DNA from: Lysobacter sp. CFH 32150
Lineage (GTDB): Bacteria > Pseudomonadota > Gammaproteobacteria > Xanthomonadales > Xanthomonadaceae
Direction of reading: 5' to 3'
Assembly: GCF_022758295.1 (NCBI RefSeq)
Contig: NZ_JALDWJ010000010.1
Span: 1-64,000 of the forward strand
Length of the DNA: 64,000 bases
The notes beneath the pieces are model-generated. The model saw only the letters and a program-made list of their open reading frames with translations. It had not been told where the DNA came from and did not search any database. Numbering within the stretch: the stretch's first letter is position 1; each line of letters starts with the position of its first letter. Of the stretch, positions 1 through 9,268 are shown in pieces. Made by a program: the position numbers and the translations under genes.

Positions 1-207
1 ACTTCGCCCCAGGCTTGAAATCACTCGCTGGCTGAACCCTTTCAGGTTCGCCATTTGAATTGACTTGTTGCTCTGTTACGAACGTCTGCAAGATGGACAA
101 CCATCCACCCGCCAGACGCCCGCACAAGTCACCTGCGCACACTGTCAAAGATCGTGAGAGAGGCCTCAGCGCCTACCCCCGTGGCCCGCACCTAAGTGCT
201 GAACCGA
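1..207 (-). other. 5' leader of an rRNA operon (16S gene lies just left of the window)
   Basis: On the minus strand this stretch matches, from memory, the leader that precedes 16S rRNA in Xanthomonadaceae. It has the sequence TTTGACAGTGTGCGCAGG, a block around 95-140, and a hairpin-like GAACCTGAAAGGGTTC near position 40. The mature 16S 5' end should begin within a few bases left of position 1. The leader would carry RNase III processing stems and a boxA-like site. No 16S sequence is in the window itself. The small plus-strand reading frame at 60-266 has no coding character and is not called. Confidence 0.72.
142..153 (-). promoter_or_regulatory. boxA-like antitermination site in the rRNA leader
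   Basis: On the minus strand the sequence reads GATCTTTGACAG, close to the boxA consensus (TGCTCTTTAACA) bound by the NusB/NusE antitermination complex. It lies about 62 bases downstream of the -10 element of the strong promoter at 215-242, where boxA is expected in rrn leaders. Confidence 0.5.
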
Positions 208-214
208 GCCGCAC

Positions 215-242
215 ATCATACAGCCCTTTCCAAGAACGTCAA
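215..242 (-). promoter_or_regulatory. rRNA operon promoter (P1-like)
   Basis: On the minus strand there is a near-consensus sigma70 promoter: TTGACG (242-237), a 16-base spacer, and TATGAT (220-215). A GC-rich discriminator GTGCGGC follows, as is usual for stringently controlled rRNA promoters. Transcription would start near 207 and run left into the 16S gene outside the window. Confidence 0.72.
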
Positions 243-312
243 CACCGACTGACGCCCAATTTCTGACTGCCGGCGAAAATCCATGCGCGGCGCGGGCCGC
301 ATCGACGCAGCT

Positions 313-1521
313 TCAGCCAGCAAGCAGCCGGACACGGGCGAAATTGCGCTTGCCAACCGCAAGCACCCCCTCAAAACCGGGTGTGAATAGCTGCAGCGGA
401 TCCTCGATCACGGCACCATCGACGCGCACTGCACGTTCCTTGAGCTTGCGTGAAGCTTCGGAATTGCTCGGCGTGAGTCCGGCCGCAGTCAGCAACGCGC
501 CGATACGCAAACCTTCGGCCGGCACGACAACGTCCTGCAACGACAACAGCGCAGTGTCGCCTTCTCCACGTACAGCGGCATTCCAGCCGGCGATCGCCTG
601 CTCGGCTTCGGCAGCACCATGGAAACGCGCTGCGAGTTCGCGCGCGAGGCGCAGCTTGAGATCGCGTGGATTGAGCTGACCGCTTTCGATTTCGCGCTTC
701 AACGACGCGACTTCGGTTAACGAGATTTCGAAGCTCAACAACTCGATCCAGCGCCACATCAAGTCGTCGCCGATCTTCATTGTCTTGGTGACGATGTCGA
801 TCGCCGGTTCATTGATCCCAATGTAGTTGCCGAGCGACTTTGACATCTTGTTGACGCCGTCCAGGCCCTCGAGCAGCGGCATGGTGAGCACGATCTGCGC
901 GGGCTGGCCGTAGTGCTCCTGCAAACCGCGGCCCATCAGCAGATTGAATTTCTGATCGGTGCCCCCGAGTTCGACGTCCGCTTTCAACGCAACCGAGTCG
1001 TAGCCCTGCACCAGCGGATACAGGAATTCATGGATCGCGATCGACTGTTGCGCGGCATAGCGCTTGGCGAAATCGTCGCGCTCGAGCATGCGCGCCACGG
1101 TGTGCTGCGCGGCGAGCTTGATCATGTCTGCAGCGCTCATCTGCCCGAACCACTCGGAGTTGAAGCGCACTTCGGTGCGCTCGCGATCCAGCACCTTGAA
1201 CACCTGGTCGGCGTAGGTCTTGGCGTTGGCGGCAACGTCTTCGCGCGTCAGTGGTTTGCGGGTGACGTTCTTGCCGGTCGGATCACCGATCATCCCGGTG
1301 AAGTCGCCGATCAGGAAAATCACCTGATGCCCGAGGTCCTGGAACTGCCGCATCTTGTTGAGCAGCACGGTATGGCCGATGTGCAGGTCGGGCGCGGTCG
1401 GGTCGAATCCGGCCTTGATCCGTAGCGGGCGACCGAGCTTGAGCCGGGCTTCCAGCTCATCACGCTTGAGGATTTCGTCGGCACCGCGGCCGATCAGTTC
1501 GAGAGCTTCGTGGATGGACAC
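313..1521 (-). CDS. tyrS: Tyrosyl-tRNA synthetase
   Basis: Charges tRNA-Tyr in the cytoplasm. The 402-residue protein has the class I Rossmann core with a HIGH motif at residues 47-50 in a DLHIGH context and KMSKS at 225-229. A C-terminal S4-type RNA-binding domain covers about 335-400. The length and the sequence [10 protein letters not shown]-like segment fit the TyrZ clade of bacterial TyrRS. The start codon is GTG, chosen because homologues begin just before this helix and no better ATG lies upstream. It is transcribed toward the rRNA promoter and divergently from the M23 peptidase gene. Confidence 0.96.
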   Translation of the reverse strand: MSIHEALELIGRGADEILKRDELEARLKLGRPLRIKAGFDPTAPDLHIGHTVLLNKMRQFQDLGHQVIFLIGDFTGMIGDPTGKNVTRKPLTREDVAANAKTYADQVFKVLDRERTEVRFNSEWFGQMSAADMIKLAAQHTVARMLERDDFAKRYAAQQSIAIHEFLYPLVQGYDSVALKADVELGGTDQKFNLLMGRGLQEHYGQPAQIVLTMPLLEGLDGVNKMSKSLGNYIGINEPAIDIVTKTMKIGDDLMWRWIELLSFEISLTEVASLKREIESGQLNPRDLKLRLARELAARFHGAAEAEQAIAGWNAAVRGEGDTALLSLQDVVVPAEGLRIGALLTAAGLTPSNSEASRKLKERAVRVDGAVIEDPLQLFTPGFEGVLAVGKRNFARVRLLAG

Positions 1522-1570
1522 TAGTGGGCTCGCAATGATGAGACTTTGCCGATCCGTGATCGGGGTTGTG

Positions 1571-1599
1571 AAAGTACCGTTAAGAGCTGGTTAAATCAA
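1571..1599 (-). promoter_or_regulatory. Candidate promoter of tyrS
   Basis: On the minus strand TTGATT (1599-1594) and TACTTT (1576-1571) are separated by 17 bases, about 50 bases upstream of the tyrS start. The -35 is good and the -10 is moderate. This is inference from sequence only. Confidence 0.4.
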
Positions 1600-1621
1600 A
1601 AAATCCAGTCGGCTCAAGGGT

Positions 1622-1650
1622 TTGACGCGAACTTCTCGGGTGACTATGGT
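1622..1650 (+). promoter_or_regulatory. Promoter of the M23 peptidase gene
   Basis: TTGACG (1622-1627), a 17-base spacer and TATGGT (1645-1650) form a near-consensus sigma70 promoter. It is followed by an AGGGGG ribosome-binding site at about 1694-1699 and the ATG at 1707. Confidence 0.6.
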
Positions 1651-1706
1651 AGCGCCGTTACGTGCCCATCACCGGGCCGTAATGCTTTTTTCAGGGGGTA
1701 GTAGAG

Positions 1707-3110
1707 ATGAGCCAATCCGGGATCGGTCGTAGCCAGCGCGCACGCCTGAAGTCGCTTCGCGAAGCCGCTCTGCACCAGCAGGTCGCCGCTCGCCTCCCCA
1801 ACGGTTTCAACGGTCGCTGGACCCGCCGTCATTGGGCCCATGCCAGCCTGTTCGCCACCCTCGGCGCGCTGGTTGCCGCGATTGTCCCCGGTTTTTCCAG
1901 CCCCGTGCATACGCCTATCACCGCGACGCGCACCACGCTGGCGCTGGCGTTGCCGCCGCTGCCGCTGGCCAAGCTGCACGGCAAAGCCGGCGACAGCTGG
2001 CAGATCGTGCACCTCGAACGCGGCCAGACGCTGGGTTCGCTGTTCGAGGACTTCGATATTCCCGCGTCGACGATGCACCGCATCCTCGAACAGCCCGGCG
2101 CCAAGGCCACGCTGACCCGGATGCGCCCGGGTACCGAACTCGCCTTCGATCTGCCGGTCGACGGCAAGCTGCGCACGTTCCGCTACGACCGCGACGAGAC
2201 CCATCGCGTCGAACTGACGATCGACGGTGACACCATCCGCGAGAAGGTGATCGAACGTCCGACGGAAACCCGTACCGTCGTCCTGAGCGGCAAGGTCGGC
2301 AAATCGCTGTTCCATTCGGCGCGCAAGCTCGGCCTCAGCGGCAACGCGATCAATACGCTGACCGACGATATCTTCAAGTACGACATCGACTTCAACGAAG
2401 ACGTCGCGTCCAGCGACCGCTTCAGCGTGGTGGTCGAACAGACCTGGCGCGAAGGCGAGCTGATCAAGACCGGCCCGGTGCAGGCCGCGACGTTCACCGT
2501 CGGCGGCAAGCTGCATTCTGGTTTCCGCTTCGAGCGCGGCGGCAAGGCGGAATACTTCACCGCCGAAGGCCGGCCGCTGAAGAAGAGCTTCATCCGCATG
2601 CCGATCCCGTATGCGCGCCTGACTTCGAAGTTCGGCAGCCGTCGCCATCCGGTGCTGGGCATCGTGCGCCAGCACAAAGGCGTCGATTACGGCGCGTCCA
2701 CCGGCACGCCGATCATGGCCGCCGGCGATGCGCGCGTCGCGTTCGTCGGTTGGAAGGGTGGTTACGGCCGCGCGGTGATCCTGGATCACGGCCGCGGCTA
2801 CACCACGCTGTACGGGCATATGTCGGCGTTCGGCAAGGTCAAGGTCGGCCAGCGCATCCCGCAGGGCACGGTGATCGGCCGCGTCGGCATGACTGGCCTG
2901 GCCAGCGGCCCGCACCTGCATTACGAATTCCGCGTCAACGGCGTGCATCGCAACCCGCTGTCGATCACCATGCCGCCGCCGGAGCCGCTGGGTGGCGGCG
3001 CGCTGGCCCAGTTCCGCACCCAGACCGGCGCGGCATTGGCGCGGATCCAGAAGGTCGAGCGCGTGATCTACGCCGACGCCGCACCGGCGAAGCCGGTCAA
3101 GAAAGCCTGA
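1707..3110 (+). CDS. M23 family murein endopeptidase (MepM-like)
   Basis: Zinc metallopeptidase expected to cut peptidoglycan cross-links in the periplasm. Of its 467 residues, 45-64 form one membrane anchor and about 98-145 form an OapA/LysM-like murein-binding domain. The C-terminal LytM domain begins near 300. Visible catalytic residues are His323 and Asp327 (HKGVD), His371 (YGHMS) and the HLH motif at 403-405. The ATG at 1707 has a strong AGGGGG ribosome-binding site. A closing Lys/Ala/Pro tail has no assigned role. It neighbours anmK and an AmpG-like permease, so this is a cell-wall turnover neighbourhood. Confidence 0.9.
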   Translation: MSQSGIGRSQRARLKSLREAALHQQVAARLPNGFNGRWTRRHWAHASLFATLGALVAAIVPGFSSPVHTPITATRTTLALALPPLPLAKLHGKAGDSWQIVHLERGQTLGSLFEDFDIPASTMHRILEQPGAKATLTRMRPGTELAFDLPVDGKLRTFRYDRDETHRVELTIDGDTIREKVIERPTETRTVVLSGKVGKSLFHSARKLGLSGNAINTLTDDIFKYDIDFNEDVASSDRFSVVVEQTWREGELIKTGPVQAATFTVGGKLHSGFRFERGGKAEYFTAEGRPLKKSFIRMPIPYARLTSKFGSRRHPVLGIVRQHKGVDYGASTGTPIMAAGDARVAFVGWKGGYGRAVILDHGRGYTTLYGHMSAFGKVKVGQRIPQGTVIGRVGMTGLASGPHLHYEFRVNGVHRNPLSITMPPPEPLGGGALAQFRTQTGAALARIQKVERVIYADAAPAKPVKKA

Positions 3111-3123
3111 ACCAGGCCGGTTA

Positions 3124-3144
3124 GTGCCGAGCCTTGCTCGGCAC
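3124..3144. repeat. Short palindrome, possible terminator of the M23 peptidase gene
   Basis: GTGCCGAG, a 5-base loop and CTCGGCAC form a perfect 8-bp hairpin 13 bases after the stop codon. No T run follows. The same GTGCCGAGC core is a common dispersed palindrome in Xanthomonadaceae. A second inverted repeat lies just downstream, with GTGGCCCG at 3164-3171 pairing with CGGGCCAC at 3189-3196. Confidence 0.45.
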
Positions 3145-3241
3145 AGTCTCCTGATGCGGGAGCGTGGCCCGCAACGCACGGGCACAAACGGGCCACATGC
3201 GCCACACGCTGGCCGGGTGGGTTGTGGTGGTCTCGGGCGGT

Positions 3242-3272
3242 GGGGGGGGGGGGGGGCGCCGCCCCCCCCCCC
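3242..3272. repeat. G15-CGCCG-C11 homopolymer palindrome
   Basis: Fifteen Gs (3242-3256) are followed by CGCCG and eleven Cs (3262-3272). The tract can fold into an 11-bp all-GC hairpin or support G-quadruplex structure. It sits 43 bases upstream of the anmK start, in the 205-base gap after the M23 peptidase gene. Such tracts are prone to slippage and to sequencing error, so its exact length should not be trusted. Confidence 0.7.
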
Positions 3273-3315
3273 ACTACAGGGCAAACTGCGGCAACTCGGT
3301 CGCCTGCCCATCTCG

Positions 3316-4431
3316 ATGCCTCATTCCGACTCCGAGCTTTATCTCGGCCTCATCTCCGGCACCAGCGCCGACGGGATCGACGTCGCACTGGTGCGATTCG
3401 CCGCCGATGGCCACTGCGAACTCGCGCGCGGTCGCACCTATCGTTGGGAGACGGCATTGCGCGCGCGCCTGGTCGCGCTCGGTCAGGGCGGCGATGCGAC
3501 GTCCCTGGATGAACTCGGCATGCTCGATGTGCAGATCGCGCACGCCTTCGCCGATGCCGCACGTGAATTGCTGGAGGAAGCCGGTATCGCGCCGACGCGG
3601 GTGCGCGCGCTCGGCTCGCACGGACAGACCGTGCGCCATCGTCCGCAAGCGGAATTTCCGTTCACCTGGCAACTTGGCGACGGCAACGCGATCGCCGAAC
3701 GCAGTGGCATCACCACGGTCGCGGATTTCCGTCGCCGCGATGTTGCCGCGGGTGGCCATGGTGCGCCACTGGTGCCTGCATTCCATGCCGCGATGCTGCG
3801 CTCAGACACCGAAGACCGTGCGGTCTTGAATCTCGGCGGCATTGCCAACTTCACGTTGTTGCCGACCGTAGGCGCCGTGCGCGGCTTCGACACCGGCCCG
3901 GCGAATGCGTTGCTGGATGCGTGGTGCGAACGCCATACCGGTGCGGCATTCGATGCTGGCGGCGCATTTGCAGCGCGCGGCGAGATCGACCAGGCGCTGC
4001 TCGCGCGACTCCTGGATGAGCCCTGGTTCGCGCTGCCGCCACCGAAGAGCAGCGGCCGTGAGCAATTCCATCTCGACTGGCTGCAATCGCGGTTACGCGG
4101 CGACGAGCGCGCGCAGGACGTGCAGGCAACGTTGCTCGAACTGAGCGCATCCACGATTGCCACTGCCCTGCGCTCACAGCAGCCGGCTACGAAGCGCGTA
4201 CTGGTGTGCGGTGGTGGCGTGCACAACCCGATGCTGCTGGCGCGGATCGCTGCAATGTTGCCAGAGGCCCTGGTGGAGTCGACGGCACTGCACGGGCTGG
4301 ACCCGGATTTCGTCGAGGCGATGGCATTCGCCTGGCTAGCGCGGGAAACGTTAGCGGGGCGTCCCGGCAATCTGCCCGCAGTAACCGGAGCGCGCGGACC
4401 GCGCGTGCTGGGCGCGGTGTATCCAGCCTGA
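3316..4431 (+). CDS. anmK: 1,6-anhydro-N-acetylmuramic acid kinase
   Basis: Phosphorylates and hydrolyses anhydro-MurNAc to MurNAc-6-phosphate in cytoplasmic cell-wall recycling. The 371-residue length is normal for the family. The ASKHA-type glycine-rich phosphate loop [12 protein letters not shown] is at residues 11-22. Other family signatures seen are [11 protein letters not shown] and [11 protein letters not shown] chose the ATG at 3316 because homologues start right before this loop. The reading frame stays open upstream to 3124, but that stretch only translates the G/C tract and a palindrome. The linked AmpG-like permease gene supports the recycling role. It converges with the next gene with only 8 bases between stops. 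Confidence 0.94.
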   Translation: MPHSDSELYLGLISGTSADGIDVALVRFAADGHCELARGRTYRWETALRARLVALGQGGDATSLDELGMLDVQIAHAFADAARELLEEAGIAPTRVRALGSHGQTVRHRPQAEFPFTWQLGDGNAIAERSGITTVADFRRRDVAAGGHGAPLVPAFHAAMLRSDTEDRAVLNLGGIANFTLLPTVGAVRGFDTGPANALLDAWCERHTGAAFDAGGAFAARGEIDQALLARLLDEPWFALPPPKSSGREQFHLDWLQSRLRGDERAQDVQATLLELSASTIATALRSQQPATKRVLVCGGGVHNPMLLARIAAMLPEALVESTALHGLDPDFVEAMAFAWLARETLAGRPGNLPAVTGARGPRVLGAVYPA

Positions 4432-4439
4432 AACAGCGC

Positions 4440-4733
4440 CTACTCTTCCGACCAGCGATCGAGGATATGCGTCGGTCCCGGTGACTCCGGCGCGCGTCCG
4501 ATCAGGCCGAAACCAGTGTCGTCTGGAACGTGTTCCAGCGCCGCGATCGCGTTCTTCAGGGCATCGGCCTCGCGGTCGCTGAAGTGCACGTTGAGACCAC
4601 TTTCGCAAGCAAACAGACCCTGCTCGAGCAGGGTCAGCAAGGTCTCGTGCATGCTCCAGCCACGGGCGTCGGCCAGATGCTTGATGCGATCGGCCAGGAC
4701 CGTGTCGATGTCACGCAGGACGATGTCGGTCAT
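4440..4733 (-). CDS. Small ribbon-helix-helix-like protein
   Basis: A 97-residue protein whose first 45 residues (strand IVLRDID, then two helices around LADRIKHLADARGWSMHETLLTLLEQG) look like an Arc/MetJ-type ribbon-helix-helix DNA-binding fold of the kind found in antitoxins. The rest is acidic and has no recognised domain. The ATG at 4733 follows a strong AGGAGG. No toxin gene is adjacent, so I do not call a toxin-antitoxin pair. It is more likely a stand-alone regulator. The target is unknown. Confidence 0.65.
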   Translation of the reverse strand: MTDIVLRDIDTVLADRIKHLADARGWSMHETLLTLLEQGLFACESGLNVHFSDREADALKNAIAALEHVPDDTGFGLIGRAPESPGPTHILDRWSEE

Positions 4734-4789
4734 ACCGCATTTCCTCCTGGATGCTGCATCCTCGCCGAGCCGCACCCGGGGGCGCAACC

Positions 4790-6166
4790 TCAGGCCGCAC
4801 TGGCGGGTGGGGCATGAACGGATTTGCGCCGCGCAAGAGTCAGGCACAGGAGGAGAGCGGGGACGCCAACGACTGCCGTCGCCGTGAAGAACAGGGCATA
4901 AGCCTCAAGCAGGCTGCGGCCGAGCTCCAATTGCTCCACTGCCACGCCGGACAGTCCCTTCAACAGCTTGCCGGGCAAGGCATAGAACGAGCTGAGCAGC
5001 GCGTACTGGGTCGCGGTGTAGCCAACGCTGGTCAAGCTCGACATGTAGCCCACCAGCGCCACACCAGCGAACCCGTTGCAGAAGTTGTCGATCACCATCA
5101 CGGTCGTGAACACGCCGGCATCAGCGCCGTGCAGGGCAAGGTAAGCGAATCCCAGGTTCGACGCCGGACCCAGCACCGCCCCGGCCAGCAGCGTGGGAAC
5201 GAAGCCGAAGCGCACCGCGCTCAGCCCAGCCGCGGCGACGCCGACCACGGTCGCAACCAGCCCGAACGAACCGCGCACCGCGCCGACGGTTTCCTTGGCA
5301 ATGCCGAGGTCGGCATAGAACGGGTTGGCCATCGGACCCATCACGAAATCCGGCAGCCGGTACAGGCTGATCGCCGCCAGCATCAGCAGCGCCCACCTGC
5401 CATGGTGGCGGAAGAACTCCACGAACGGGCCGACCACCGCGTCGAACAGCCCCTGCGCGGTGAATAGCGCCGGATGCGCGGCCAAGGCCTGCTGGGTCGC
5501 CGCCGGTTCGCGCGCCGACAGCGTGGCGACGACGCCGACGCCCATCAGCAGCGCCATCACCTCGTACGACAGCGACCAGCCGATCTGCGCGGCGAAGATC
5601 AGGATCAGCGAATCGGTGACCAGCAACGCGCCGCGATATCCGAGCGTCGAGGTCGAGGTGAGCAAGCCCTGCTGTTCGTTGCTGTCCGCGCTCTCGATGC
5701 GCCAAGCGTCGATCACGATGTCCTGCGTGGACGAGGCGAAGGCCACCACCAGCGCCAGCACGCCGAAGACGACGAGCTGGTCGAGGGCGATGCCCGCGAG
5801 CACCAGCTGCCCCTGCTGCGGCTGCACCAGCGCCATGCCGATCAACGCGGCAACCACCACCAACTGCGACAGCAGCATCCAACCGCGACGACGACCGAGC
5901 CAGCGTCCGAGCAGCGGTGCGTCGACCTTGTCGATCAGAGGCGCCCACAGGAACTTCAGCGAGTACGCGAGCCCGACCCAGGACAGGAAGCCGATCGTCG
6001 ACAACTCAATGCTGTTCTCGCGCATCCAGAAGCCGAGCGTGTTGCCGACTAGGTAAAGCGGAATACCGGAACTGAAGCCGAGCAGCAGCATCACCAGCAC
6101 CTTGGGCTGGCGCAGGTTCTGCAGGACGTTCTGCCAAGCGGGGCGCTTGGCTGCTGAGGTGGTCAC
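4790..6166 (-). CDS. ampG: AmpG-like muropeptide MFS permease
   Basis: Predicted 458-residue inner-membrane major facilitator with about 12 membrane segments. The N-terminal LLLGFSSGIPLYLVGNTL segment and the DIVIDAWR motif are typical of AmpG, which imports anhydro-muropeptides. Start: GTG at 6166, whose last bases overlap the stop of the upstream xthA (GTGA), so translation is probably coupled. The anmK gene nearby fits cell-wall recycling. The alternative is another AmpG-subfamily member with a different substrate, since many genomes have several. Confidence 0.8.
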   Translation of the reverse strand: MTTSAAKRPAWQNVLQNLRQPKVLVMLLLGFSSGIPLYLVGNTLGFWMRENSIELSTIGFLSWVGLAYSLKFLWAPLIDKVDAPLLGRWLGRRRGWMLLSQLVVVAALIGMALVQPQQGQLVLAGIALDQLVVFGVLALVVAFASSTQDIVIDAWRIESADSNEQQGLLTSTSTLGYRGALLVTDSLILIFAAQIGWSLSYEVMALLMGVGVVATLSAREPAATQQALAAHPALFTAQGLFDAVVGPFVEFFRHHGRWALLMLAAISLYRLPDFVMGPMANPFYADLGIAKETVGAVRGSFGLVATVVGVAAAGLSAVRFGFVPTLLAGAVLGPASNLGFAYLALHGADAGVFTTVMVIDNFCNGFAGVALVGYMSSLTSVGYTATQYALLSSFYALPGKLLKGLSGVAVEQLELGRSLLEAYALFFTATAVVGVPALLLCLTLARRKSVHAPPASAA

Positions 6167-6936
6167 AGCACGTAATCCACAACAAACGGAGCGTGATCGG
6201 AAAACCGCGGCTGCGGATGGATCGAACAGGCCTGCAGCCTGTCGCGCAACGAGGGCGTGACGATCTGGTAATCGATGCGCCACCCGACGTTGTTGGCGCG
6301 CGCGGCGCCGCGGTTGCTCCACCAGGTGTAGTCCTGGCCTTCGGCGTGCAATGCGCGGTAGGCGTCGATCCAGCCACTTTCGTCGGTGCACAGGCCATTG
6401 AGCCAGTCGCGCTCCGGCGGCAGGCAGCCGGAGTTCTTCTGGTTCGAGGTCCAGTTCTTGATGTCGAGCCGGCTGCGGACGATGTTCCAGTCGCCGCACA
6501 GCACGTAGTCGCGGCCGCTGCGCAGCCACTCGTCGAGGATGGGTTTGAGCCAGTCCATCACTTCGAACTTGAAACCTTGGCGCAGCTCGCCGGACGAGCC
6601 GGACGGAATGTAGAACGACACCACGCTGAGATTGCCGAAACGCGCTTCGAGGTAGCGGCCTTCATCGTCGAACGGCGCCCAGCCGAGCTGGGTACGGACT
6701 TCGTCCGGCTCGCGCTTGCTGTAGATGGCGACGCCGCTATAGCCCTTCTTGGTGATCGCGTCGCGGAAGAAGGCGCGGTAGCCGTCCGGCTTGAAGCTAT
6801 TGCCGCTCAGCTGGTGCTCCTGCGCCTTCGTTTCCTGCAGGCACAGCACGTCAGCGTCCTGTCCGCGGAACCAGTCGAAGAAGCCCTTGTTGGCCGCGGA
6901 GCGCAGGCCGTTGGCATTGAAGCTGATGATGCGCAC
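6163..6936 (-). CDS. xthA: Exodeoxyribonuclease III
   Basis: AP endonuclease/3'-5' exonuclease of base-excision repair. The 257-residue protein shows the exonuclease-endonuclease-phosphatase fold: SFNANGLRSA at 5-14, catalytic Glu35 in LQETKAQ, a GDWNI motif, and the terminal SDHAPFVVDY with the catalytic Asp-His. The start is GTG at 6936. It is divergent from pyrE with only 65 bases between the starts, and it overlaps the downstream permease gene by 4 bases. Confidence 0.95.
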   Translation of the reverse strand: MRIISFNANGLRSAANKGFFDWFRGQDADVLCLQETKAQEHQLSGNSFKPDGYRAFFRDAITKKGYSGVAIYSKREPDEVRTQLGWAPFDDEGRYLEARFGNLSVVSFYIPSGSSGELRQGFKFEVMDWLKPILDEWLRSGRDYVLCGDWNIVRSRLDIKNWTSNQKNSGCLPPERDWLNGLCTDESGWIDAYRALHAEGQDYTWWSNRGAARANNVGWRIDYQIVTPSLRDRLQACSIHPQPRFSDHAPFVVDYVL

Positions 6937-7001
6937 GCGTTGTCCCTTCGAAGCCCGCCGCAGCGTAGCAAACCACTGCCGGCATGGGACACACTAGCGG
7001 A

Positions 7002-7655
7002 ATGAACGACCACCGCACCCGTTTCCTGGCCCTGGCCCTGCGCGCGCAAGCCTTGCGCTTCGGCGAATTCACGCTGAAATCCGGCCGCAGCAGCCCGTAC
7101 TTCTTCAATGCCGGACGCTTCGATTCCGGCGCGACGCTGGCGGAACTCTCCGCTTGCTATGCCGATGCGATCGCTGCTTCTGGCCTCGACTTCGATCTGC
7201 TCTTCGGCCCCGCGTACAAGGGTATTCCGCTTGCCACCGCGCTCGCCTGCGAATTCGCGCGCCGCGGCCGCGACCTGCCACTGGCGTTCAACCGCAAGGA
7301 AGCCAAGACCCATGGCGAAGGCGGAACGCTGATCGGCGCGCCGCTGGCCGGGAAACGGGTGCTGATCGTCGATGACGTGATCACCGCTGGCACCGCGATC
7401 CGTGAAGCCTTGACGATTATCCGCGACGGCGGCGGCACGCCCGCCGGGATCGTCATTGCCATCGATCGCCAGGAGCGCGCGACCGAAGCCGAGTCCCGTT
7501 CCGCCGCGCAAACCGTGGCGGCTGAACAGGGGATCCCGGTGATCGCGGTCGCCACCCTCGCCGACCTGCTTGCGTTTGCCAGCGAAAGCGCGGAACTTGT
7601 CGGCCATCGCGATGCCCTGCACGCCTACCGGGCGCGCTACGGCAGCGATCTTTGA
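7002..7655 (+). CDS. pyrE: Orotate phosphoribosyltransferase
   Basis: Converts orotate and PRPP to OMP in pyrimidine synthesis. The 217-residue length is typical. The PRPP-binding loop LIVDDVITAG is at residues 121-130, and the orotate/phosphate-binding region KSGRSSPYFFNAG is near 27-39. The ATG at 7002 is chosen over an upstream in-frame ATG because it gives the usual N-terminus. The pairing with xthA is common in proteobacteria. Confidence 0.96.
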   Translation: MNDHRTRFLALALRAQALRFGEFTLKSGRSSPYFFNAGRFDSGATLAELSACYADAIAASGLDFDLLFGPAYKGIPLATALACEFARRGRDLPLAFNRKEAKTHGEGGTLIGAPLAGKRVLIVDDVITAGTAIREALTIIRDGGGTPAGIVIAIDRQERATEAESRSAAQTVAAEQGIPVIAVATLADLLAFASESAELVGHRDALHAYRARYGSDL

Positions 7656-7685
7656 ACCTGCATCGCTGCAGAAGGGGCTGCAACC

Positions 7686-8354
7686 ATGCCGCTGAAAACA
7701 CGATTGTTGACCACCACAGTGCTGCTGATCCTGGCCGCCACCGCCAGCGCCCAGGACAAGGGCAAGAAGAAGCTGTACTGCTGGGAGGAAAACGGCCACA
7801 AGGTCTGTGGCGATGCGCTGCCGCCTGAAGCCGCGGGCAGCGCGCGCAGCGAATTCAGCGTCAAGAGTGGCCGCCGTGTCGGCGAAGTCGCACGCGCCCT
7901 GACGGGTGATGAACGCGCCGCCGCGGAGGTTGCCGCCAAGCAGGCGGTCGTCGACGCCGAGGCCGAAGCCATGCGCAAGCGGCGCGAACATGCCATCGCC
8001 GAGTCCTACGCCACCGAAGCCGACTTGCGCCACGCTTTCCAGGAACGCATCGACTTGCTCGATGCGACCCTCAAGGCCTCCAATCTCGGCGTCACGGCCC
8101 TGCGCCAGAGCCTGCTCGGCCTGCTGCGCCAAGCCGGGGAGCTGGAACTCGCTGGCAAACCGGTCCCGCCGACGACTGCCAACAACATCATGATCCAGCA
8201 CACTGAACTGCGCCGTCGCGAACGCATCCTGGTCCAGCAACGGCAAGACCGCGCTGATCTCGACAATGAGCTCAACCGTGTGCTTGAACGCTACCGGGAG
8301 ATGAAGCGGCCGAATGGTGTCGTTGCAACGGCGCCTGCCCCACCCGGCGGTTGA
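7686..8354 (+). CDS. Secreted DUF4124-like coiled-coil protein
   Basis: A 222-residue protein of unknown function. It begins with a cleavable signal peptide (residues 1-22, cut after ASA). A short DUF4124-like segment with two cysteines (YCWEENGHKVCGD) follows, then about 130 charged residues likely to be helical coiled coil. It lies 30 bases after pyrE and could be read from the same transcript. A periplasmic location is inferred from the signal peptide only. Confidence 0.75.
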   Translation: MPLKTRLLTTTVLLILAATASAQDKGKKKLYCWEENGHKVCGDALPPEAAGSARSEFSVKSGRRVGEVARALTGDERAAAEVAAKQAVVDAEAEAMRKRREHAIAESYATEADLRHAFQERIDLLDATLKASNLGVTALRQSLLGLLRQAGELELAGKPVPPTTANNIMIQHTELRRRERILVQQRQDRADLDNELNRVLERYREMKRPNGVVATAPAPPGG

Positions 8355-8408
8355 TGCTTCCGTGTCGTTAACCCTGTTGGGTTTGTCGATGCGCTGCAGG
8401 TAAGAGCA

Positions 8409-9161
8409 TCAGGCATCGCGCGCGATCTGGAATCCCGCGAACGACTGGCTAGTCGGCATCAGCTCCAGTCGATTGATGTTGAGATGCGGCGGCAGGTTCG
8501 CGATCCACCAGATCGTCTCGGCGATATCTTCGGCCGTCATCGGCTTCGCGCCTTTGTAGAGGGCATCGGACGCGGCCTGGTCGCCGTGCGTGCGCACCAG
8601 GGTGAATTCGGTTTCGGCCATGCCTGGCTCCAGCGCGGTCACGCGCACGCCGGTGCCGTGCAGGTCGGCGCGCAGGCCGAGCGAGAACTGGCTGACGAAG
8701 GCCTTGCTGCCGCCATAGGCATTGCCACCCGTGTAAGGGTACGTCGCCGCGGTCGAACTGATGTTGATGATCGCACCCTGGCGCGCGATCAGCGTCGGCA
8801 ATAGCTTGTGGGTCAGCGTCACCAGTGCAGTGACGTTGGTGTCGATCATCGTGCGCCAGTCGTCGAGGCTGGCGCGTTGCGCCGGCAGCGTGCCCTGGGC
8901 GAGGCCGGCGTTGTTGACCAGCAGGTCGATGTCCCGGAATTGCGGTGGCAGCGCATCGAGCGCGGCGTGCATCGCATCGGCATCACGGATATCGAAGATC
9001 GCCGCGTGCACGCGATCGTCGCCGAATTGATTGACGAGGACCTGCAAGCGCCCGGCGCGTCGGCCAGTGGCGATTACGCGCCAACCAGCGCCGGCGAAGC
9101 GTTTTACGGCGGCTGCTCCGAAGCCCGAGGTTGCGCCGGTGATCAGGATGGTTTTGGTCAT
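8409..9161 (-). CDS. ydfG: NADP-dependent 3-hydroxy acid dehydrogenase (SDR)
   Basis: Short-chain dehydrogenase of 250 residues with the cofactor loop GATSGFG at 9-15, NNAG at 83-86, Ser135/136, and the YGGSK catalytic Tyr149-Lys153. The sequence is very close in plan to E. coli YdfG, which oxidises serine, allo-threonine and 3-hydroxypropionate-type acids. The matching segments are FGAAAVKRF, LAQGTLPA and the C-terminal NLPPHLNINRLELMP. It stands alone and is followed by a family-A palindrome. Confidence 0.88.
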   Translation of the reverse strand: MTKTILITGATSGFGAAAVKRFAGAGWRVIATGRRAGRLQVLVNQFGDDRVHAAIFDIRDADAMHAALDALPPQFRDIDLLVNNAGLAQGTLPAQRASLDDWRTMIDTNVTALVTLTHKLLPTLIARQGAIINISSTAATYPYTGGNAYGGSKAFVSQFSLGLRADLHGTGVRVTALEPGMAETEFTLVRTHGDQAASDALYKGAKPMTAEDIAETIWWIANLPPHLNINRLELMPTSQSFAGFQIARDA

Positions 9162-9189
9162 TGCGCGATTCTAGAACGACCACTGCTTT

Positions 9190-9259
9190 TGTAGGAGCGG
9201 CTTATAGCCGCGAGCTCTCGGCGCGTTGAAAAAGCTCGCGGCTATAAGCCGCTCCTACA
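9190..9259. repeat. Family-A palindromic repeat (copy 1)
   Basis: Two perfect 27-base inverted arms, beginning TGTAGGAGCGGCTTATAG and ending CTATAAGCCGCTCCTACA, surround a 16-base spacer. This is the extragenic palindrome widely dispersed in Lysobacter and Xanthomonas relatives. It sits between the ydfG start and the stop of the methyltransferase gene. Two other copies lie at 33703 and 57064. Confidence 0.9.
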
Positions 9260-9268
9260 GCGAATGGG

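Noticed and set aside
60-266. 68-codon frame at the left edge
   Set aside because: It lies over the rRNA promoter and leader on the other strand, and the sequence has no coding features.
3124-3315. N-terminal extension of AnmK from a GTG at 3124
   Set aside because: It only translates a palindrome and the G/C homopolymer tract; homologues start at the ATG 3316 position.
4440-4733. Toxin-antitoxin pair
   Set aside because: The ribbon-helix-helix-like protein has no partner: the neighbouring genes are anmK and an AmpG-type permease.
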